This document shows positions 36,906 to 59,200 of a stretch of DNA of 64,000 nucleotides, piece by piece (position 1 is the first letter of the stretch; each line of letters opens with the position of its first letter). The translations under genes were made by a program, and so were the position numbers. The notes beneath the pieces were generated by a model. It saw only the letters and a list, made by a program, of their open reading frames with translations. It had not been told where the DNA came from and did not search any database. The DNA is from Pempheris klunzingeri (Eukaryota > Chordata > Actinopteri > Acropomatiformes > Pempheridae): positions 8,809,470-8,873,469 of the forward strand of contig NC_092012.1 of assembly GCF_042242105.1 (NCBI RefSeq), written 5' to 3'.

Positions 36906-37485
36906 GGGTGAAGATTTACTTTGAAGACTTTAAGGCCAGACTCATTTCAGTTTTATAGATCAGGTGACTTGACGGGAAAAATACAAAAAAAAAACACATA
37001 AAAAAATTAAGAAAACAAACAAACAGTGCATTTAGGCACATTTCATATGAAGCTGCTCAGGACCAGTCATACACTGAATGTATCTGCACTGTAAGGATGC
37101 AACTACATGCTTTTATAGTTTAACATAGTCTCAGTGCTTTTTAATTGGCCCCATTAGTCATTCCATTGCAGTCTATAAACGCCAGTCTACTAAGAACTGT
37201 TCAGTTAAAGATATCCACACATCCAGGATTTGAGGGGGAATTAAACTTTAACATTTTCCTCTCCTTATTCAAAATGGAAAGAAACTTTGACTACACATTA
37301 GTGCCCCGCATTTGACAGTGACGGCTGGACAGGGGGGACTCAGTAGTCGTCTGTACAGGGGTCAGTTAGCTCAGCTTCTATAGCAGCGGGGGGGGGATTG
37401 TCGTATAAATTCCTCTGTCGGTGTTGAAGTTGGACTTGAAATAGGCCAGAGACCAAACGTTAGAGATAGCAGAAGCTCTGTGTAA

Positions 37486-46361
<8,876 letters not shown>

Positions 46362-47745
46362 AGAAATATATATCCTCCCTCACAGTGCAAAATCTAGGCA
46401 GTTTTGTTTTTATGTTTTTTTTTTTTTTTTTTTTAATAATATGGTATATTATTGTACTTGAATCATTTCATACCTTTTTTATTATGGTTACTTTTAATTA
46501 TTATTATTATTTTGTTTTTTAAGAGTTGAGAGGGGTGATTTATTATATTTAAAGAGTTTTGGTCATCACTCTGAGCCTTGATCACCAGGCCTTCATGGGT
46601 TAATGTCTACGCCCTCATTGCTAAACTGGCACGTCACTCGCACACTTAAGTACTGTAGAAGAAAAAGGTGGGGAGAATTGGGTAGAAGAAAGGCGGATGG
46701 TGGGAGAGAGGAGTTTTGATTCATGAGAAGAGGTTTGGCTGTGAAGGAAGGATGGTAGACGCTAACATTGCTGTAGGCATTTAAAGTGCTTTCAAACCCC
46801 CTTTCCTGGGATGGGATACAACAGAAAAAAGGGGATGGGATGTCCTTTTTTTTAAATTTTTTTTTTTTATTTTTGATTTATTTTATGACTTTGACATTTT
46901 CCACCGAAGAAAGCTTCCTTAATAACCCTTTCATACTGTAAATCTGACACATGATGCCAGCAGCAACCATTATCGTAGGCGTTAATGTAAATGTGTTATC
47001 TACCTCAAGGTAACAGCCGCGAGAGACACTCGAAGCCGCACTAGTGCTTTACACACATGACCATCCTCATACCATGAAATGAAGTGGTCGCGTAGATGAA
47101 ATCTGTCTCACTTTAGCATTTAACATAGTGAGGTGTTTCAGTAATCATTATTTATTTCTAGCAGATGTGCGATATTTATTTTATCAAAATGTGTTATTTC
47201 AATGTGATTATTGAAGATTGAGGAGTTGGACAGACTTCCATTTTCATTTCGGCACTATACGGGCGTGCAAGTGTTCCTTTGGTTTATGGTAGGATGCAAA
47301 TTCATCTGTTTTTGTTCTACAAGGAGTTGAGGCTTTCCATTTTCCACCAATATTGTCCAAATGGATATCATTCTTTTTGTTCATTTTGTTTTTTTTTTTT
47401 TATTTATAGGTGCGTTCTGTCTCTAGTGAAAAAACTGCTTTATGGTTTAAAGAAGCGCCTAAAAGTCTTAATTTTTTATCTAAATGTAATGTAAAAAAAA
47501 ATGCGTGCATGGAGGCAAGAGAAAGGTACATTTAAAGTAAAGTTAATGGTGAGTATAATGTACGTCAGTTTTAATTGTACGTTTTTTGTTAAATTTCTAT
47601 GTACTTTTTCCAGGCAAGCATGATGAATTAGGTTAAGGTGTAGCATGTAGAACACTTATGGACTTTTTTTTTTTTTTTTGTAATCATTGGTTCCCCTGTT
47701 CTACAAAATATCTCAAAATAAAATTACTGGCAAAGAGTTTGGCCT
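46362..47745 (+). terminator. mapk6: mapk6 3' UTR with poly(A) signal
   Basis: About 1.36 kb of T-rich and AU-rich sequence follows the TAA, with long poly-T runs (about 46417, 46853, 47392, 47666) and several ATTTA-type elements that could affect mRNA stability. AATAAA lies at 47717-47722. The small open frames inside are not genes. Confidence 0.65.
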
Positions 47746-48060
47746 GCGTCTGTCCTTTTTATTTTTGGTTAGGGATGACTCTGACCTCATCCACATAAAT
47801 GGTGTTTTGGTAATTTTACGACCGCTCAGCCATGAGATCCTTGTTGGTGGAGCAGAAGTGCTGACTATGGTGCAGCCACCTCTAGACTCCACTTATAATG
47901 TTTATGTAGGCAGACTAAATTACACTGCAAGTGCTGTGGACGAGTTTTGAATTGGCAGCTAAATGTGGCTCTGACTCAGACCACCATGGTTCAGAGCTGT
48001 GGACTCAGATTCCCACCTGCTCATAGGTACAAAAACACTGCAGAGACGAGCAGGATTACG

Positions 48061-48095
48061 CAAATGTGTCCTTTTTTTAAAAAAGGACACATTTG
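48061..48095. repeat. 35-bp near-perfect palindrome
   Basis: CAAATGTGTCCTTTTTTT is followed at once by AAAAAAGGACACATTTG. The arms of 17 bases are perfectly complementary with a single extra T at the centre. It lies about 340 bases past the mapk6 poly(A) signal. Confidence 0.85.
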
Positions 48096-51000
48096 TTGGC
48101 ACTTTTTGGCTGCAACGTCTTGCGTGCTTTGCAACGAAACAGATGTAGAAACACTATGACTGCATCTCAGGCGCCCTCATCGTATTTCTAAATTTCCCTG
48201 AAACAATTGAGAGAGACAAAGCGAGAACTCGACAAGAAGGCGACGACGGCATTGGATTGTTTGGAAATAATGGGTTGTTGCAAGTTGTGGTGACACTGTC
48301 AAAGTCAGGCAATGTAATTTAAGCGGACTAGGTTTAGCAGCATTAAATCATCAATGACCTGCATTGCAAACAAAGTAGTAAATTCACCGACAAAGCACCC
48401 TGAGTTCACCCTCTGCATGAAAAGTGTTGCGTGAATTAAGTTGTCATGTGACACGTGGCATGATAAGAACTACGCTCATCAAGTATGGCTCGGCCTCCTT
48501 AGTTGTACCAAAGAGCAGTCAAAAATCTCACCGTTCGTGAACGCAGCATCAGTATTTCTTTACCAAAATGCATGTGGAGCTACATGAAATAGTCTCCATC
48601 TTTAAGTGTTTGTCCACATGAATCAAATGGCAAACCGGAGACTCTCTTAAACCACTCTAACATTACAGGAAGGGAAAAGTTGTGGTGCAAAGGTTGGAGC
48701 TTGTTGTCTCGCCATAACCAGTTACAGCTGGGCTTGGGTTTGTCGCTGCTGCCGCTTCCTGCTGGGAAAAATTAGGCCAGCTACGTGTTGTTTATCTGCT
48801 CTCTTGGTAACAATACAATCCTCAGGCACAGTGATTAAACCCCGCCGGAGGACTCGGATGAAAGCTGAGGTACACGGTTTGCGCCAAGTGACAGAAGAAG
48901 ACGGTTGCCTAAAGAGTGAATGTTGGCCAAAAATCCTAATGCCATGCTGTTTTCACTCCCACCACCTCACATGTCCTCTGCCCATGTGTCTCATTCTTCT
49001 TTCTGCAGCTTCCTCTTCTGCAGAGAAATGTGATGCTCTGATTTAATCATCTGTGTCTCTGCCAACTCTAGTATCTACGCCTTGCAGGCTTCTCAGGTGT
49101 CTACCCCTCCCTCCTACCTCTGCGCTACTGCGAGTTCATCCACGAGCCACAACTAAATATTGTGTATTTCACCACAGTCGTCCACCTACACACCTCATAC
49201 CTCTCTTTTACCTTCCCTTGACTGCCACTCACCCTCAACCTCTGAGGTTGGCCCTGTCAGGTTAAAAATAAAGTCCAGGAACACCAGCATAAGCAGCTCA
49301 ACTCACCACCAATCAGCTGACAGTAGCTCAAAGCATCTCCCGCTAACTCAAGGTCATTAATGCTATTCAACTTCCTGGAAGACCAATTAAAACTCAGCAT
49401 TGTAGATTGCTGCAAAGACCAGGAACTGATTAAGCTCCTACAGAAGTTCCTCGAACGGAAAGTGCTGAAATAGCTTAAATAGATGGGATGACCTGCTTGG
49501 CAGAGGTTGCCCAGTGTGGTTGAATAAATGTGGAGACAAAGCACAAGCCTCCAACTAGTTATCTGCTACAACTTGAGGTTGCTCATTATGGCTCCTGAGT
49601 GTCAGAATGTGTGTCCATATTCAGACCAAAGTTGTGCACGGGGCAGGACACTAAAGTTAGAACACAAAGTGCCTTTATAAATAGACATCAGCTGCACTTT
49701 GAAAGCTTTAACTACTGCCAAAGTTACAGAGTGTCCTCTAACCACTGACATCAGATCAGCATATCGTTTTTTTATGACTTCTAAACAATGTGCAGTTTTG
49801 ACGTCAAATTCTGGAGCAAATACAAGCTTCTGTTTTTTTTTTTTATCCACCAATCAAATATACACTAACGCTGTGCTCACCCTGGCAATCACATTTTCTC
49901 TGCTTTCATTCAAGTGAGAGTGAATGAGAGCAGCTATCATCAATATTTTTCTGATAAATATGTGTCATGTGACAATGTGAGAGGGGTCGTGGATAGCGAT
50001 GAAGCCACAGAGACTTATCACCCGAGTCTGCGGCTCCCCTCAGCTTTGTGAAGCTTTAGAGGGAGTCTCGGCTCATTGTTTAGATGCCTGGCAACTTCAC
50101 CTTCATCACTCGTACTATTCACCACCAGCAGTTTCCTTTAGGAGCTGGTAGAGACCAAAAACAGAGCTAAAAGAGACCCCTATTCTCCATCGGACGAATG
50201 GATGAAAATATTTATGCTCCATAACTGCTGGGTGTGTAAATAAGCAAATGCTTGATAATGCACTTGAAATATCAACATCAAAGTTTCACGATATGTCAAC
50301 GCTGTGTTTACAACTTGCCCCCAGAATATCAGTTATTGCAAGTTTAAGGATAAATTCACATTTTCTCAAGTTTGTCTTAAAATTACATCAGAATCCAAAC
50401 ATGTACACTGAAAGAGATTTTGGTTGCAGTATTGATTCCTCCTGTCCGTACCGGCCACGAAGAGCTTCCTAATGTGATACTGATGTAAGAAATGGGGGAC
50501 ATTTGAAACTCTGTATATCTCTGGAATCACAAAACAGAATACAGGTAGCTCCATGCTTAGTGTAAACACCTGAAAATATTCATCTTTAAGTACTTTATTG
50601 CTCCCCGCCAAAGAATGATACTGGACTGGACTATAGCGGCGTGATAATAAACATTTGAAATAAACTTCATTTGGCTAATTTAGCCATAAGGAGTCTGATA
50701 TTTTCTTTTTATCTTTATATCATCTTCAACAATGGAGTGGTTTTTGCCCAGCGCCAGGACTGTGGGTGTTGTCTCCCATCTCTTACACTTAAAAGGGGAC
50801 CTCTTAAGACACAGACAGTATAGACAGAGGGTGTGATTACAGCAAACCAAACGAGTATTATTTTAAGATACACCTGGAAAAAAAAATGTCTGTACTAAAA
50901 GCCTGACTGCTCAAAAGTCCACCGTGACTGCAGAGCATCATTTTTACAACGGGGATTATGCCGAGGTAAAAGCTAATTTTGAAAAAGAGCAATCAGTTTG

Positions 51001-52734
51001 AGAAAAACACATTAGTCCTCAGTTAGGCGTAAGTGCTTCGGTGCCGACGTGATAAACAAGGGTAGCTAATTTGTACCCTCATTCAAAGAGAATCATTCTA
51101 AAAGCTTATTAATATTTACAATGTTCTCATTACACAATGTTCCTCCTGCTCGCAGAGTAGCGACAGCTGTTCCTGGTGAAGCACATTTACGTGGAGACAT
51201 ACAATTCAGCTGAAGGGTTTCCATAGTAAAACATTTTTCTTTCTGAGCAACAACTGGAAGCCCAAAAATATGTCGTGTTTTTTTTAAATATTGTATGTCA
51301 ATTTGCTTCTCTTCCCTACTGTGCAGCAAAATGTTTAGCTAACGGAAGGAGTTCAGATTTAGACCACGTCAGTTGACCTCATCCATGATGAATTAAACAG
51401 CCTGGGTGGGTTTAAACCTCCTCTGGCTGCTGATATTGTGAGGTATTTCAGCTGCATAAAATCTTGGATTGTGGTTGGTTATTTTCATGGTTTTATACAG
51501 TTCTTGGGTTGCTTTTTAGGATCCAATCGATTTATTTTCACATTTTCATAATCTTATTCATTTTTTATTTCTGATGTTGTGGCATATTTGTCAGCTGTCG
51601 AATATTGTTTGTCTGGCTGCTCTTAAAGGATTTATATAATGTCAATGAAGCTTTATAGATATTACGGGAGCTATTAATTCAATTGAATTATTATTAAAAC
51701 TAAACAAACAAACAAAAATGTTCCCACATGATAAAAAAAAAAAAAAAAAAATCATCTTAGGGGGCTTCCAGGGTTCTGTACCAGCATATCTGGGGTCACT
51801 GTGCTGTACTCACATAGTTATGAGGAGATGGTCTGAAGTCTGCACGTGTTTGGCTGAGCTGGCCTAAAAATGAAAGAAGAAAAAAAAAAAAAGAGATACA
51901 CTTATCAGTTGACCTTATTTTCGACACTGTGGCCAGGTTTCCATGCACCGCTCACTAGAAAGCCAGCATATATTCCCAACACAACAACAATTCTTTGTGT
52001 CTGCCAAAACAAAGTTGACCTTTTTCAGGAGACGGACCTTTTCACTGAACGGTTCCATCTAAAAATAAAGACATTTCCATTTAAGATGAAGGTACAAAAA
52101 CTCAGCTCATGTATGTAGAGACGTCAAACTATTCTACAACCGATTATCTACAACGCTGTGTGTTTTCTGGCAGTCACACTGCATAATGTATTTTCCCACA
52201 GACCTCCTGAGAGACACCAGTTAAAATTAGAAATACAGTTTTGCACAACATGTCTTATACTCACTCTGGTGTGTTTTGCCTTTTTATTCATACAGATTTA
52301 CTCATGAATTAGTGAACATGCTGGTAAAAGAGCACAGCAGCAAAGAGGTGAAGACAATTTGTTCCCCATTAAAGAACAAGTGTGTGTTGTCTGCGTTTGT
52401 GTGCATCACTAAACCTACCAGTGCAGAATCCAGTGACTCAATGTTCTTGCTGATTCTTCAAAACAAAATTTGAATCTAATAAGGAGGCAAATACCTACTT
52501 GTGTGCCTAAAGCATATAATGAATGGTTGTAGAGAGAATTCAACCAGTCAGTATGTGATCAAAGTAGGGCTGAGCGAGACGAGACGTCATCATGAGAAGT
52601 CCCTGTGGTGTGTGTCCGTGGTGTGTGTCTGACTGACTCATCATGTGACCTTTCACAGGTTATTAGCAGAGGAAATGAGTGTCAGCAATGATGTTTCATC
52701 TCCACTGACATATTTGTCTTATTTACTCTGTAAC

Positions 52735-52890
52735 TGTGATCGTACAAAGTACTGGAGTACAATTTTGAGGTAGTTGTGCTGTACTGCTTAACACTTCTAC
52801 TCATCTACATTTCACAGGAGAAATGTCCTTTTTACTCTCTTACTTCAAATTTCAAATGCAGGAGTTTTACTATTAATAAAATTAAACTAA
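52735..52890. repeat. Dispersed fish repeat fragment ('acttgagta' type)
   Basis: 'aaagtactggagtacaattttgaggta', 'cttctactcatctacattt' and 'aatgcaggagttttacta' occur in the order expected for the same interspersed repeat family as at 16.4-17.1 kb. The copy is short and diverged. Confidence 0.45.
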
Positions 52891-55800
52891 TAGTAAAGGA
52901 CAGGTTCACATATTTCTGAAGTCTGCCCATATGAACACTGAATCAGGCTTTGATTTGATCTGAACCCATGAGGCTTAGTTAGTTTGATTAGAAATAGCGT
53001 CTGTATTTCCACTGAGAGGACTGATTTAGGAAGAAACAATTGATTTGTCTACCTCACACTGCTGACATCTTGTACACTAGTAAAACATTTCCATTTATAC
53101 ATGGAGGTCTCAAACTGAGATAAAATCAACACTGAAGTATTACTGAATCTGCATGTATGTGAATGAAATAACGTGTGTGGCCGTGTTTCTTCCCACGCGC
53201 ATAACGAGACGGTAGCTTCCAAACAGCTGTCTGACAACAGTGAAGCAACAGTTTTCTACGTCTAACGCATCCACCGAAGAAGTCGGTTTCATCATTTTTC
53301 TTACTGGTCTTCTTCCCATTACAGAAAAACTGAAGAGCTCCACACATTTTGTTTTGATTGTCGTTACTGAGACCTGCGTTTTTCACCATCAGCTCAGATG
53401 TACAGCTCAGATGCAAAGTGTTTTCAGAAGATCATTTAAGTGGTGCTGCACTGCAAAAGATCGCCTACATGTGTATTACTTGACACTCCTACATGAAATA
53501 AAATCATCACCTTTGTGTTTTCTTATTCATTGCGTGGGTGACACGAACTGGCCACTTCACCATAAAGCACATGCTGTAACGGTGGATACTGGATTATGTT
53601 TTCTGTGGGTAAATCAATAGATCTTATATTAGAAAGTGTAGGAAAGCTCCAAGGGGGCACTGAAGGAGAGAAGATGGCCTTTGATATTAATGGATTAACA
53701 TATTTTGAGCTTGAAAGTGGATTTGATTTATGCAAAAGAGCTTCCAGAGCCCTTGAGGTAATTGTGTGATTTTTCCACCCCCAATGACTGAAAGCTGGAT
53801 ATAGTCACGATGCCCCGGTGCTGCAGCATATACACATTCGCTGTGGAACAAAACACTCACCAAAAGACTGCTACTGAGAGACTGTTATGGTCTGTTCATA
53901 TATTTGTTTAGTCTTGCTTGTGCATGAAAGAAATTTACAATGTTAGCGTCATATCATTCTGTGACGAGGCCTAAAATGTTATTTTTCTACGGGTGAAAAT
54001 TATGTTGTTTTTTTTTTGCTTACAATGGATGACACCTTTTTTTTTTTTCTTTTTTTTTTTTTTAAAAGGATTTTCACTTTCTTTACTATTCGAGACACCT
54101 GCTGTCTATCCTCTTTTAGGGGTTTCAGGTTAAAAAGCCAGATGAGCTTTAGTCTAATGATAGCGATTTGTATTCATTTTGATCACAAGCAGGCAAAACC
54201 ATGCCGAGAAATGCTTCTTGTTCTGCGTTTCACAGTCAAACAGTGTGTGTGCTGAATCCAAAATGAAATCTTCCCACAGATATTTCTGTTCCCATATGGC
54301 AAATGTTGGATCAAGTCTGTAGAGGCAAAATTGTGTTTTGTCAAAACACAGAATGCTGGCTGAATAATTTGGCTGAAATTTACCAGACTGCATTTGTTAA
54401 ACTGGTCTTGCCCGAGCTGAAAGAGAAACAAGAATTATTATTGTTGTTGTTGATGCTAATGCACCTGAAACCATGAAATTCAAACCCGCAGATTAACATC
54501 TGCATCCCCCGTAGTCCGACATGCATCATCTCCTGGTAGAACGAGTGCGGGAAGCAGCTGTTTAGATAAGCTGCTGAGTTCAGTTTACAAGTAAGCATAT
54601 AGCTTCTAGTATTCAGTGCAGTGCTTTTTTTTTTCTGCTATTTGCATAAGTGAGAGTTTGAGGATTTACATGTTAAATTTTAAACCTGCGAATGTTTGTT
54701 TAACTGGAACATATTCCATTGAAAGCGGGAAGAACTCCAGAGCTGTGACAGCCAGTGACGGAGTATCCAACACGACTGTCGCCCTGGCCAAGAGAAGGAT
54801 ATCTAATTAGATATCCACATGGCATGAAGCTCGATGGCTTATTATAAGTACCAAACTTTGAGCAATCTATGACTCTTTATTAATGATTGACCATTCGTGC
54901 CTGCAGACTTTATGGTTAAGTGAGAATCTTTTAAAATGATTTACCAACATTTTTTTTTTTTTTCTTTAACTTGATGGCGTATTTCTATGAGGATTAGCAT
55001 TAACTAATAGTAGGAGGCAACATCAAGTCTAAATCCTCAGGTCTGAAGGGACGTCACCATTACTTTCCTCTGCTGTAGTGCAGAGCAGATCTGACAATGA
55101 CTAAACAGCCCCCCCTTGTGGAGAATCTACCAACGAGTGCAAGTCCAGTTCTTGGGCTGATGTCAGTTTGTTTGTGCGGAAAGGAAACTCTACTGAGATT
55201 CATCTTTGAAAGATGCCAGTTGTTTTCTGGTGTGTTCAGAACAAATAAAAAGCCATCCTTTTATTTACATTTAGATCACTGATGATGCCTCGAGGAATAA
55301 GCTTAAGGGTAGCAGCACGCCAGCACCCAGCAAGACAAGACCTGCCAGTACCCCAAAGAAATAGGCAAATCAGTGTAATCTAAATGCAGATTTGGGTGAC
55401 ACAGGTCCCACTGGGACAATTACTCACCCTACACTGCAGAAACCCGGATACAATCTCTGATACGACACCTTTGGCTTGTTTGTGCATTCCACAAAACACA
55501 TTTATCAGCACTTGTGGGCGGGAAAGCCAGCGAGGGGCTCTCGTCCTTGTTGCAGCACTGGCGGCTCGCGCTGGCTGGCCTTGACACCTGCATGGAGAGG
55601 GGTGGGATTCTGGGGGACTTTACAAGAACCACATGGCTGATGGCGCCGCTGACTTGACGGTGGTAATATCACTGAGGAGCCCAGTACAAGAGAGCTGGCT
55701 ATTCCAGAGAGGGCAGAAAAAAAAAAGAGTAAAATGAAAATAATAAAGAGAAAAGTTAAAGAATGTTAATAAATGTTGCTTAATGTGTGTGTGTAAGATT

Positions 55801-56284
55801 GTTTAGACCTCTAATACTGACTGATAGCTACACAATGAAGCAAACTGGTGACATACAGTGTTTTACAGTGTCTCTTTAGCTGCTGAATAGGTTGCAAAAT
55901 GTCAAGTCAGACCCTGAAGTCACACACAAGAGGACAAAAGCACATCATGGGAGCTGCAATGCGGTCAAAGTGCTGTGTTTACAGGTTGCTAAGACACAGT
56001 TGTCAAGCTACAGCGGATGCCTGGTGATTTACCTCAACAGCAGATTCTCATGGGTGTCAGAGTGTGTTTCACCTGAGAGCAGATCAGCACACACACATAT
56101 GTGCATGTACAGTACACACTGTTTGTCACCCTATAGGATAAGAGAGAAACTTAGAGCGCACTGTGTTCTGTGCCTTTGTCATCAAACTAAACAGGCTACA
56201 GGGAGGACTTTGAGGCACATGGTAGCTGGGTTTTTACTGGCTTATCTCTTGCCATGTCATAGTGGTTTCTGCAGAGAGGCTAAG

Positions 56285-59200
56285 ATGAAGGCCAAAGCTT
56301 TGTCAGTGAGGGAGTGCACCTGGATGTCAGAGGAGTGCCACCTAGTGGGTGAGCTGCATGGAGAGTCACAGAGGGACGGGCTGTGTTTACCAAACATATT
56401 CAGGTCGAAAAAGGTGAAGCCGCTCACCAGGATTCAGACTGGACCCACTTACCACGTCTACTACACGGCCAGAGAGCTCCTGCTGGAGGTGCTGGACAGA
56501 GGAGCCATCCGGGAGCTGATCAGGAGAGCTGCTGGTGCGAAGCCAGGCGCTAACCGTCCGTCATACAGCCAGAGCAGAGAGCAGAGTGCAGATCTCTCAG
56601 AGGGGGAGTATGCTGAGGCGTTAACATGGTTCTCTATAGTCCTACAGAGCGGTCTGTCTGTAGGAGAGAACTGCAGCTTTGGCTCTGAGTTGACCCTGAA
56701 ACTGGACGGGTGGCAGGCTGTCCTCAAGAGAAACAGCTTCCAGACCAGCCTCCTGTCTCTGACCAGACTGGAGGATGGAGACAAGCTGGAAGCCCTTTCA
56801 GCTTTCTGTAACCACTTAACCAAGCGCTACCAGGCTTTATACACACCTGGTTACAATCTGGCTGTGAAGAAATACAGACTTTCCTACCAGCAGAGTCCTT
56901 GCGCTCTCCATCTTGCCCTCCTCTGTGACACGACCTCAGGGTTCATCTGCAGCATGTATCTGTACTGTCCAGACCAACTCCAGAGGCAGAGCAGGAAACC
57001 TGTCATCGAGCAGGTGGTTGGACACCTGCTGAGGCCTTTCTGCAGTCACAGACATGTGGTTCAGCTGGACAGCTCTGCTTGGATGGAGGGCAGACTCACA
57101 GACATCTTCTCTGGCTTAGGGATCAACATTGATTTTGTTCCGACTGTTAAAAGGGCATCGCCACCGGTCATCCAGCAAACGTCCGAGGACTCACTGTCTC
57201 AATTTGTAGCCCACCTGCAGGGCTGGACCGGACCTGCTCTGTTTCCCCCGTTGGACCTGAAAGGAGCAGTGTTAGATGTGTTTCTCCCTGGACTCTGGGC
57301 GACGCTACACATCATCTGCATCAACACGTTTATGCTCCACACCCTGCAGAGCCAGGGCTTGGGCAGGCAGGTCCACCTGACAGACTTCACCAGGACTCTG
57401 GCCTCTCAGCTGGCCGTGGACAGCAGCGTCACTGTGCCTGTTCTGCCACAGCTCAACAGCTGTTCATACCATGAGACAAGTTTAACAAATCATTCAAAGC
57501 AAAGGTTAGTCTTACTGTTCGTTCTAGTGTTTAAATTAATGTTGTGACTTTATAAAATTATGATATGATGTGCAACACTGCACAGGAATAAGAATGGAAG
57601 TGAAGAATGATTTCTCTTCCATCACTGGCCTTGCAGGGCAAATGCTATTAGCTCTGGTCAGGTGATGGCAAATGAGAAACAGGACTGCAGCGCTGCAGTG
57701 AGGCTGCAGAGATGGAACAGAGCAGGAGTTTGTGGTTTGGACAACTCTGGCAACTCCTGCTACTTAAATGCTGTGCTACAGTGTCTGTGTTGCACCGTGC
57801 CCCTCGTGGAGCACCTCCTTAACCAAGACAATCGCAAACAGCTGGCAAGGTAAGACCCCCCACCCCCATCTCTCTCTCTCTCTTTCTGACTCCCTTGAAT
57901 GTTGAGTCAAGCTTTCCCAGTGGCTTAACCTCCACTCGTGCAGGTCTAAGTGCCGGGTGGCAGAGGTGTTTGTCCGCCTGCTGGAGGAGATGTGGCTGGG
58001 AAGGAGCTCCAGCTGTGCTCCTGTGGAGGCCAGGTCTGTGCTGTGCTCCATCCTCCCCCAGTTCGACAACTACTCCCAGCATGACGCCCAGGAGCTGCTG
58101 CTGTTTCTCCTCAACGCGCTGCACGACGACGTCAAAAAGGTGCAGCGACACACGATCACATCTGAACGATCGCTCACCACCTCTCTGCGACAAATCGTTA
58201 CACCTACAGAGAGTGAATCTGTATCTGTGTGTGTGCATGTTGTGTTGTGTTACTAGGTTGCAAAGCGCCAGATGCGTTCTTCAATACGACAGCAGAGACA
58301 AGACAAGAACAGACACTGTGCCACCGCAGTCGGGGAATCCACCATTGTCTCAAACCTGTTTGAGGGCCAGCTGAGCTACACGACCCTCTGCATGCTCTGC
58401 GATCACCAGGCGTACAACACACAGACCTTCACTGTGCTGTCACTGCCGATTCCAACGGATGTCATTAAGTGCTCCATTCAGGTACCTTGTATGGTCCGGA
58501 CAGTATGCATGTCATGTTTAGTTATCTTATCTGTGCTTTCTCATAGTTCTGTCTCTGTGTTGAGCAGGACTGCCTGTCGCTGTTCTTCGAGCAGACTATC
58601 CTGACCGGGGGAGAGCAGATGCTGTGTTCTGCATGTGGACTGAGGGGAGAAACGGCAGCACTGACTTGTTTGGACAAACCTCCCGAAATTCTCATATTGC
58701 ACCTGAAAAGGTGAGCAAAAACATAACACGATCTGTTAAGGCATCACTGTGGAGTAAGGGTGGATGTTTGCTTGAACAAATGCACGAGATTTAAAACTTG
58801 AATCATCACTGATAAAACATTCTCACCTAAAAGGTCCATTTAGTTGCTGGTCTGGGGCTTTCGATCAAATCACATGATCTTCGTAAGCAGATGAACTTTG
58901 CCCAGTAGCCATAGAGATGAAGATGTTCAGAGAAAGTAATTTAAGGACTTTTATACCATGTTGGCTTAATGTTTAGTTTTACGATAATGCTACATGAATG
59001 CTAATGATTCATGTCTACAGTATAATTCTGCTTGAGAGACTCAGGCCTGATCTGATCAGTGCTAAACTCCTATTTTACCTTGAAATAGTCTGACTTTGGT
59101 CTTTATTTACGCATTCACAAAAGATTTAGAAGTATCATGACGACATTATGCAAGCTTGGACATGTATTAGAATAATTGGAGGAACCGACTTTGATAAACT

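Larger units (their letters stand above)
47746..55890. other. Intergenic region, mapk6 to the piggyBac-USP50 gene
   Basis: No gene is recognised in 8.1 kb. The longest open frame (53240-53620, 126 codons) lacks any known motif. The region includes a 35-bp near-perfect palindrome at 48061-48095, several poly-A/T tracts (51731, 54040, 54951) and a diverged dispersed repeat at about 52735-52890. Much of it looks like decayed repeat or unconstrained DNA. Confidence 0.5.

Noticed and set aside
49257-49544. 95-codon minus-strand open frame considered as a retroelement remnant
   Set aside because: No reverse transcriptase, integrase or endonuclease motif could be identified.
53240-53620. 126-codon open frame on the plus strand
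   Set aside because: No family resemblance and no gene-like context.
55690-56284. Search for intact piggyBac terminal repeats and TTAA target duplication around the transposase-like exon
   Set aside because: Nothing convincing was seen, which fits an old domesticated copy and not a mobile element.
57776-58422. Open frames on the minus strand over the USP50-like exons
   Set aside because: Antisense shadows of the USP coding exons.
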